From positions 744,001 to 808,000 of the forward strand of contig NZ_JAERRK010000001.1 in NCBI RefSeq assembly GCF_016741775.1: a stretch of 64,000 bases of DNA, given 5' to 3'. The position numbers and the translations under genes were made by a program. Origin of the DNA: Streptomyces actinomycinicus. Its GTDB lineage: Bacteria; Actinomycetota; Actinomycetes; Streptomycetales; Streptomycetaceae. Below the pieces are notes generated by a model, which saw only the letters and a program-made list of their open reading frames with translations, was not told where the DNA came from and did no database searches. The first letter of the stretch is position 1, and each line of letters opens with the position of its first letter. Shown here one piece after another: positions 59,385-64,000 of the stretch.

Positions 59385-60602
59385 ATGCCCCTGGCTCTGC
59401 TCGCCCTCGCCGTGGGTGCTTTCGGCATCGGTACGACGGAGTTCGTCATGATGGGGCTGCTGCCCGGCGTCGCGGACGACCTGCACATCTCGATCCCCGC
59501 CGCCGGGCACCTGGTCTCGGCGTACGCGCTGGGCGTCGTCGTCGGTGCCCCGCTGCTGGCCGCCCTGACCGCCCGCAGGTCCCGGCGTACGGTCCTCATC
59601 GCCCTGATGGTCCTGTTCGTCGCCGGCAACGTCCTCTCCGCGCTCGCCCCCGGCAACGGCTCCCTGCTGGCCGCCCGCTTCCTCAGCGGCCTGCCGCACG
59701 GTGCCTTCTTCGGTGTGGGGGCCGTCGTCGCCACCACGATGGTCCCGCCGGAGCGCAAGGCCCGCTCGGTGTCCCTGATGTTCCTCGGCCTGACCGTCGC
59801 GAACATCGCGGGCGTCCCCGCCGCCACGCTCATGGGCCAGCACTTCGGCTGGCGGGCGACCTTCCTCGCGGTGAGCGCGATCGGCCTGGCCGCGATCGCC
59901 TCGCTGGCCCTCCTCGTCCCGCACGACGGCGAGCACGCTGCCGCGCAGGCCGGCCTGCGCGGCGAACTGGCCGCCCTGAGGTCCCTGCCGGTCTGGCTCG
60001 CCCTCGGCACCACGGTGGCCGGCTTCGGCGCGCTCTTCGCGGCGTACAGCTACGTGACACCCATGCTGACGGACGCGGCCGGCTTCGCCGAGGCGGACGT
60101 GACCCTGCTCCTGGCCCTCTTCGGCGTAGGCGCCACGGCCGGGAACCTGCTGGGCGGCCGCCTCGCGGACCACTCCCTGCGCGGCACCCTCTACGGAGGC
60201 CTGGCCGCCCTGGCGGTGGTGCTGACGCTCTTCCCCCTGCTGATGCGCGCGCAGGGGAGCGCGGCCCTCGCCGTCGCCCTGCTCGGCACGGCGGCCTTCG
60301 TGACCGGCTCCCCGCTCCAGCTGATGGTGATGGAGAGGGCCGCCGCCGCCCCGTCCCTCGCCTCCTCCGCCAACCAGGCGGCCTTCAACCTGGCCAACGC
60401 CGGCGGCGCCTGGACCGGCGGCCTGGCCCTCGCGGCGGGCCTCGGCACGACGTCCCCGGCACTCGCGGGCGCGGCACTGGCCGTACTCGGCCTGGGTGTG
60501 GCGAGCGTGGCGTACGCGGTGGACCGGCGCCGGGAGACTCCGCCCACGGGCCTCGTGGTCACCTCCCACGTGCCGGAGGACACGGGCGCGCTGCACCACT
60601 GA
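59385..60602 (+). CDS. MFS exporter (AraJ/Cml-type)
   Basis: A 405-residue, twelve-helix major facilitator. The N-terminus LALAVGAFGIGTTEFVMMGL is the hallmark of the arabinose-efflux/chloramphenicol-exporter group. The motif A loop is LLAALTARRSRRTVLI, and PHGAFFGVGAVVATTMVPPE and NQAAFNLANAGGAWTGG are conserved. ATG 59385 has GGAAGG seven bases upstream; the longer frame to 59262 contains the operator and is not used. It likely exports a drug or sugar-like compound. Confidence 0.9.
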   Translation: MPLALLALAVGAFGIGTTEFVMMGLLPGVADDLHISIPAAGHLVSAYALGVVVGAPLLAALTARRSRRTVLIALMVLFVAGNVLSALAPGNGSLLAARFLSGLPHGAFFGVGAVVATTMVPPERKARSVSLMFLGLTVANIAGVPAATLMGQHFGWRATFLAVSAIGLAAIASLALLVPHDGEHAAAQAGLRGELAALRSLPVWLALGTTVAGFGALFAAYSYVTPMLTDAAGFAEADVTLLLALFGVGATAGNLLGGRLADHSLRGTLYGGLAALAVVLTLFPLLMRAQGSAALAVALLGTAAFVTGSPLQLMVMERAAAAPSLASSANQAAFNLANAGGAWTGGLALAAGLGTTSPALAGAALAVLGLGVASVAYAVDRRRETPPTGLVVTSHVPEDTGALHH

Positions 60603-60613
60603 GACGCGGCGGC

Positions 60614-60705
60614 GGCGCCGGCCGAGGTACCGGGTCGGCGCCGGCTGGGACGCGGGGGCGGCGCCGGCTGGGACACCGGGTCGGCGCCGGCTGAGACACC
60701 AGGCC
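60614..60705. repeat. Tandem repeat, four 23-bp units
   Basis: Units 60614-60636, 60637-60659, 60660-60682 and 60683-60705 share GGCGCCGGCTGGGACACCGG followed by GTC, then decay into GGCCGGAGCC-rich sequence up to 60745, which ends in a run of nine or more G. It lies in the convergent gap between the MFS gene and the small conserved gene. Confidence 0.9.
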
Positions 60706-60752
60706 GGAGCCGGGCCGGAGCCGGCCGGGGCGCCGGGGGGGGGCCGGTGCGG

Positions 60753-61079
60753 CTAGTCACCGATGAACCAGAGGCAACTCCCCGGCGTCGCGACGCAGTC
60801 CTCCAGCAACTCGGCCAGATCGAGGAGGGCGGCCCGGTGGGACGGCTCGGTGCACTCCCGCACCAGGGCGGCCACCTCCGCCAGCGCGACCTGCGCGTCC
60901 TGCTCGGTGAACCGGGTGTCCCGGTAGGGGTCCACCTGACCGAGCCGCCCCCGCCGCACCCCGTCCAGGGCCCGGGCGAGCGCGTCCTGGTGCTCGTGGG
61001 TACCGCGGACCACGGTGTCCCCGCGAGCGGCCTTCCCCCGCCTGGCCCGCTTCACCCGCAACTCCAGCTCTATCCCCAC
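60753..61079 (-). CDS. Small conserved hypothetical protein
   Basis: A 108-residue soluble protein, helical and charged (ALARALDGVRRGRLGQVDPY; EVAALVRECTEPSHRAALLD; LAELLEDCVATPGSCLWFIG). It has three cysteines and a conserved-looking C-terminal SCLWFIGD. GTG 61079 (VGIELELRVKRARRG) has GGAGG just upstream and overlaps the stop of the truncated frame above it (GTGGGGATAG), indicating former translational coupling. The function is unknown. Confidence 0.75.
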   Translation of the reverse strand: MGIELELRVKRARRGKAARGDTVVRGTHEHQDALARALDGVRRGRLGQVDPYRDTRFTEQDAQVALAEVAALVRECTEPSHRAALLDLAELLEDCVATPGSCLWFIGD

Positions 61080-61270
61080 GGCACCTCCGCCACGATCCGC
61101 ACAGCCGGCTGACCCGCCAAGGTAACCGCCGGACTGCCGCCGGGTGCTGAAGGATGCCCGCGACGGTGGTTGCCGACCGGCGAGCGGGACCGCTTGGTGA
61201 GCCCGTCCACCAGGGCCAGTTCCCTTCCCGGCCCCCGGGCGGCCGTGGGGCAGTTCCCGGGGGTGAGACG
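61070..61270 (-). pseudogene. 3' remnant of a gene displaced by the lasso cluster
   Basis: The minus-strand frame reads GRELALVDGLTKRSRSPVGN and ends PAVRIVAEVPWG-stop, overlapping the GTG start of the next gene by ten bases. The GC3 bias and the overlap look like the end of a real upstream gene. No start lies in this segment, and the frame runs into the AT-rich promoter of the lasso precursor. I infer a truncation at the boundary of the lasso cluster. The product is not recognised. Confidence 0.4.
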
Positions 61271-61296
61271 AAGTCTGGCAAACGGCTGTACGTGCC

Positions 61297-61380
61297 CGCG
61301 AAGCCGAATTGCCTTCTCTTGATTTCCCTTATTATCCTGGAAATTGATCAAATATCCGATTGAATCACGTGCAAGGAGGT
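61297..61380 (+). promoter_or_regulatory. AT-rich leader and promoter region of the lasso cluster
   Basis: Positions 61307-61365 are by far the most AT-rich stretch of the window (for example TTGATTTCCCTTATTATCC and GGAAATTGATCAAATATCC). No clean -35/-10 pair with 17-bp spacing is obvious. A strong AAGGAGGTGG ribosome binding site at 61372-61381 precedes ATG 61387. Confidence 0.6.
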
Positions 61381-61386
61381 GGCGCG

Positions 61387-61542
61387 ATGGACACCCCCGT
61401 AGACCAGACAGTCCACCCCGAGGACGAGATGGGGTACGAGCCACCGACCTTGGTGGAGGTGGGGGACTTCGCTCAGCTCACGATGGGGGGCTGCGATTAC
61501 GGGAACGACAACCACTACCAGACGATGTGCCCCAGCCCGTGA
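61387..61542 (+). CDS. Lasso peptide precursor
   Basis: A 51-residue precursor. The leader (residues 1-33) holds the recognition motif YxxPxLxxxGxxxxxT as YEPPTLVEVGDFAQLT (Y17, P20, L22, G26, T32), with Thr at the usual position two before cleavage. Core residues 34-51: GGCDYGNDNHYQTMCPSP. Gly1 can form a macrolactam with Asp8 (8-residue ring), the only acidic residue at positions 7-9. Cys3 lies in the ring and Cys15 in the tail, allowing a ring-tail disulfide as in class III lasso peptides (BI-32169 type). Bulky Tyr11, Gln12 or Met14 could be plugs. Its stop overlaps the cyclase GTG. Confidence 0.93.
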   Translation: MDTPVDQTVHPEDEMGYEPPTLVEVGDFAQLTMGGCDYGNDNHYQTMCPSP

Positions 61543-63398
61543 TCGGACGGACGTGGCTGCTGGTGGTGCCGGACACTGAAGGGGGCGCTTGCGCGGCTGC
61601 CCCGCTGGTTCACCGGGCGCGCCATGTTCTGCGGCACGCCTCAGGCCGGCCCTGGGTGCTCGGTTGTTGGCCGGATGCCGACGCGGTAGTCGCGACGGCC
61701 GGCGCGGCGCGGATCGCGGTGATCGGGAGGAGCGCGGTCACCGCCGCCGGCCTGGAGCCGTCGCTGGCCGCGATGCGCCGTGCATCTGATGCAGACACCG
61801 TGGCCGGCCGCTTGCCCGGAAGCTTTCACCTGGTCACGTCTTTCGCGGGGCAGGTGCGGGTCCAGGGGACCATCGCGCAGACCCGGCGCGTCTTCTACGC
61901 ATGCGTCGGCAGCGCGACGCTCGCGGCGGACCAGGCCGACGTGCTGTCCCAACTCCTGGACAGTGACGTGGATGAGGCAGTGCTGGCCACGCGCTTGACA
62001 GTCCCTCCCGTGCCACCGCCCCTGGCCGGCTGTTCCCCCTGGAGGGGGGTGCATGCCGTGGCCGGCGACAGCTATCTGTGTCTGGATACCGATGGATCAA
62101 TTCGAGTGACACGATGGTGGCGGCCCCCCGTACCGCACGCACCGCTGGACGAGGCGGCCCAGGGTGTACGGCAGGCGCTGCTGACCGCCGTCGCGGTGCG
62201 CTCTCGAGCCGGCAGCTCGTTCAGCGCGGATCTCTCGGGCGGTCTGGACTCCACCAGCCTGTGCTTTCTCGTCGCAGCGCAGGGCGTCCCACTGGTGACC
62301 TTCCGCCACGAAGCCGCCGACCCGGCTAACGATGACGCGAGGTGGGCGCAGCAGGCGGCAGCCGCGTTGCCGAACGCTTCCCACACCGTCGTCGGTCAGG
62401 GCCGGCTGCCGGAGAAATATGCTGGCCTTGACGCGTACGGCACCGATCCGGAGGAGCCGTTGGATTGGGTACGCTCGCGGGCTGCTCTGGCGGCGATCGG
62501 CCGTCGTGTGGCAAGCACCGGTGCTCGATTTCATCTGGCCGGTCACGGTGGAGACGAGATATTCACCCTCCCGCCCTCTTACCTGCACACCCTGATCCAG
62601 ACGCACCCTTGGGAGGCGGTGCGGCGCCTCCGCGGCCACCAAGCGGTGCGACGCTGGCCGACCGGGGCGATGGTGCGCTCTCTCGCCGACCGGGACGACT
62701 ACTCCCGTTGGCTGAGCCGGCAGGCCGACCGGTTGGCCGGGCCCGGCCTGAGCCGAACCACGCCGTACCTGTCCTGGGGAGCGCCCAGCCGGATGCCGCC
62801 CTGGGCCACCGCCAAGGCGGTCGAGCTGTCCCGCACACTGATGCGGCAGACCGCAGAAGCCGGCCCTCTGCCTCTTGCGCCGCTGCGCGCCCACCATCAG
62901 ATCCTGCACCACGCCGCCGTCTGCGGCCGCCAAGTCCGGCTGGTCGGCCGGACGTTCGCCGCAGCCGGATCCGGTCTGGAAGTCCCGTACCTGGACGACC
63001 GGGTGATCGAAGCCGTGCTGTCGACCCTGCTCCACCACCACGCCGTCACCCGCCGGTACAAACCGCTTCTGGCCACGGCGATGGACGGCATCGTCCCCGC
63101 ACCGCTTCTCCGCCGCGCCACCAAAGGCGAGTTCAGCGCCGACACCTACCCAGGACTGCGCCGGCACCGAGCCCGGCTGCTTCAGCTGACCGAGGACTCC
63201 CTGCTGGCCCGACGCGGCCTGATCGATCCCCAGGCCCTACGCACCGCCGTATCGGCCACCTACCCCGACCCCGATCCGCTCTGGCACCTGGACATGACCC
63301 TCGCCTGCGAGCTGTGGCTGCGTGTCCAGTCCGCGGCCCCCCATGACCACATCGCCCGATCGGCAGCCGCTCACCGCTCCCCTGGGGGATCGGCATGA
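61539..63398 (+). CDS. Lasso peptide cyclase (asparagine synthetase-like, protein C)
   Basis: A 619-residue enzyme. It adenylates the core Asp side chain with ATP and closes the ring onto the Gly1 amine. The ATP-binding PP-loop is SADLSGGLDSTSLCFLVAAQ near residue 230, with LAGHGGDEIFTL, RRYKPLLATAMDG and RRATKGEFSADTY downstream. The N-terminal glutaminase-like domain lacks the Cys2 nucleophile of true asparagine synthetases (it begins VIGRTWLLVV), as expected for lasso cyclases. The start is GTG 61539, overlapping the precursor TGA (GTGA). The longer open frame to 61344 runs through the precursor gene and is not used. Confidence 0.95.
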   Translation: MIGRTWLLVVPDTEGGACAAAPLVHRARHVLRHASGRPWVLGCWPDADAVVATAGAARIAVIGRSAVTAAGLEPSLAAMRRASDADTVAGRLPGSFHLVTSFAGQVRVQGTIAQTRRVFYACVGSATLAADQADVLSQLLDSDVDEAVLATRLTVPPVPPPLAGCSPWRGVHAVAGDSYLCLDTDGSIRVTRWWRPPVPHAPLDEAAQGVRQALLTAVAVRSRAGSSFSADLSGGLDSTSLCFLVAAQGVPLVTFRHEAADPANDDARWAQQAAAALPNASHTVVGQGRLPEKYAGLDAYGTDPEEPLDWVRSRAALAAIGRRVASTGARFHLAGHGGDEIFTLPPSYLHTLIQTHPWEAVRRLRGHQAVRRWPTGAMVRSLADRDDYSRWLSRQADRLAGPGLSRTTPYLSWGAPSRMPPWATAKAVELSRTLMRQTAEAGPLPLAPLRAHHQILHHAAVCGRQVRLVGRTFAAAGSGLEVPYLDDRVIEAVLSTLLHHHAVTRRYKPLLATAMDGIVPAPLLRRATKGEFSADTYPGLRRHRARLLQLTEDSLLARRGLIDPQALRTAVSATYPDPDPLWHLDMTLACELWLRVQSAAPHDHIARSAAAHRSPGGSA

Positions 63399-63652
63399 CC
63401 TTGACCCTGCGCCCCGACGTCACCGCCACCGCCACGGGCGACAGCCTGGTACTCCTGGACCAACGGTCCGGCCGCTATTGGCAGCTGAACGCCACGGGTG
63501 CCCTGGTGCTGTGCGCTCTGTTGAACGGCTCCACGCCCGAACAAGTAGGCCAGGACCTCTCCCACCACTATCCGGTTTCCGCCGAGCAGGCCACCGTAGA
63601 CGTCACTGCATTGGTGCAGCAGCTGAGCACAGCTCACCTGGTGACCCCATGA
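63395..63652 (+). CDS. Lasso leader-binding protein B1 (PqqD-like RRE)
   Basis: An 85-residue RiPP recognition element. Its PqqD-like fold is seen in LVLLDQRSGRYWQLNATGAL, then VLCALLNGSTPEQVGQDL, with a C-terminal helix VTALVQQLSTAHLV. It binds the YxxPxLxxxG leader segment and delivers the precursor to the B2 protease. ATG 63395 overlaps the cyclase stop as ATGA, and its stop overlaps the B2 start the same way. Confidence 0.95.
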   Translation: MTLTLRPDVTATATGDSLVLLDQRSGRYWQLNATGALVLCALLNGSTPEQVGQDLSHHYPVSAEQATVDVTALVQQLSTAHLVTP

Positions 63653-64000
63653 GTCAGCAGATGACACTTGAGCACGCCCCGGCCGTCCCCCTCCGGGACC
63701 GTCTCGCCGCACGGACGGCCGTCGCCCTGGCCCGGCTGCTCGGTCACATGCCACCCCGCCGACTACGCTTCATGCTGTACCTGGCCCGATGCGGTGCTGC
63801 CCCCGCCACCGGCGCACAAGCTCTGGCCGCCCGCCACGCCGTCGTCGCCGTCAGCAACCGCTGTGCGGGACCATGGTGTCTCCAACGGTCCCTGTCCACC
63901 GCTCTGCTGTGTCGCCTTCGCGGGGTCTGGCCCACTTGGTGCACCGGCGTACGCACCGAACCCTTCCGCGCCCACGCCTGGGTCGAAGTCGACGGCCGTC
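63649..64000 (+). CDS. Lasso leader peptidase B2 (transglutaminase-like), cut by window end
   Basis: The first 117 residues of the cysteine protease that removes the leader. The catalytic Cys is in NRCAGPWCLQRSLSTALL (the CLQRS cysteine) and the His in PFRAHAWVEVDG, both standard for lasso B2 proteins; the third residue (Asp) follows in VEVDG. About 20-30 residues are missing beyond the window. It should work with B1. Further genes (ABC exporter, tailoring enzymes) would lie past 64,000. Confidence 0.94.
   Translation, partial: MSQQMTLEHAPAVPLRDRLAARTAVALARLLGHMPPRRLRFMLYLARCGAAPATGAQALAARHAVVAVSNRCAGPWCLQRSLSTALLCRLRGVWPTWCTGVRTEPFRAHAWVEVDGR

Noticed and set aside
61387..61542. Reading the precursor as a lanthipeptide or sactipeptide
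   Set aside because: Two Cys and few Ser/Thr are present, but the leader motif and the adjacent asparagine-synthetase-like, B1 and B2 genes are specific for lasso peptides.
1..64000. tRNA, rRNA, tmRNA or insertion-sequence transposase genes
   Set aside because: I looked for T-loop (GGTTCRA) patterns with acceptor stems, rRNA blocks and DDE transposase motifs and found none. Only rnpB is recognisable as an RNA gene.

Overview
The window is a chromosomal segment of a Streptomyces-type actinomycete. Base composition is very GC-rich and third codon positions are almost all G or C. GTG starts are common and a few CTG starts are likely. Four-base ATGA/GTGA stop-start overlaps are frequent. It holds a bacterial class A RNase P RNA and gene families typical of the genus: SARP-like and TetR/MerR/AraC regulators, NpdG, a PIMT/ATP-grasp RiPP locus and a lasso peptide locus. 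Most of it looks like chromosomal core or near-core, with two accessory insertions.

Left part (1-15,994). A DesK/DesR-like two-component pair (truncated at the window edge) diverges from a beta-oxidation-like operon: MaoC hydratase, zinc alcohol dehydrogenase and HSD17B4-like SDR. That operon has a KstR-like palindrome and a 7-copy 13-bp repeat upstream. Next come a small HGRHR-repeat protein, a repeat-bearing conserved protein, and a housekeeping run of Nif3-like protein, CT398-like zinc-ribbon protein and RNase H/phosphatase fusion. These are followed by KDPG aldolase, YaaA, a MerR/membrane protein pair, a TetR-DUF4260 pair with two operators over its promoter, an AraC regulator and a DMT permease whose 3' end runs into rnpB.

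Island 1 (about 16,368-21,981). rnpB is followed by a visibly less GC-biased block: Nudix hydrolase, XRE/TPR regulator, RsbW-like ATPase, then an ATP-grasp RiPP (graspetide) locus of precursor, ATP-grasp ligase and PIMT-like O-methyltransferase. The last 27 bp of rnpB recur with 2 mismatches at the far end. I read this as an att duplication made when the block integrated at rnpB.

Middle (22,217-45,999). Secreted tyrosine phosphatase, MazG-like protein, DoxX, SnoaL-like protein, a Tat-dependent DD-carboxypeptidase, SDR, Bcr/CflA efflux, serine hydrolase, Rsm22-like methyltransferase, TetR and a prim-pol-like protein. Then an iron block (efeO-efeB-efeU plus lipoprotein, under an iron box), PhzF, a small secreted two-cysteine peptide, heme oxygenase, methionine aminopeptidase, MFS, a SIS-like protein, sialidase, NpdG, an M50 protease and a DUF6578-type protein.

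Right part (46,014-60,752). A large AfsR/SARP-type regulator, a DrrAB-type ABC exporter, panB, a DHA2 efflux pump with its TetR, an EEP-family membrane nuclease/phosphatase, an AraC regulator divergent from a hydrolase-monooxygenase pair, and another MFS exporter. Many gaps here carry GC-rich tandem repeats, each with a different unit.

Island 2 (about 61,300 to the window end). A lasso peptide cluster: precursor, cyclase, B1 and B2 (cut by the window edge), with every stop overlapping the next start. The predicted 18-residue core has an 8-residue ring (Gly1-Asp8) and one cysteine in the ring plus one in the tail, suggesting a class III-like disulfide lasso. To its left lies what looks like the truncated tail of a displaced gene.
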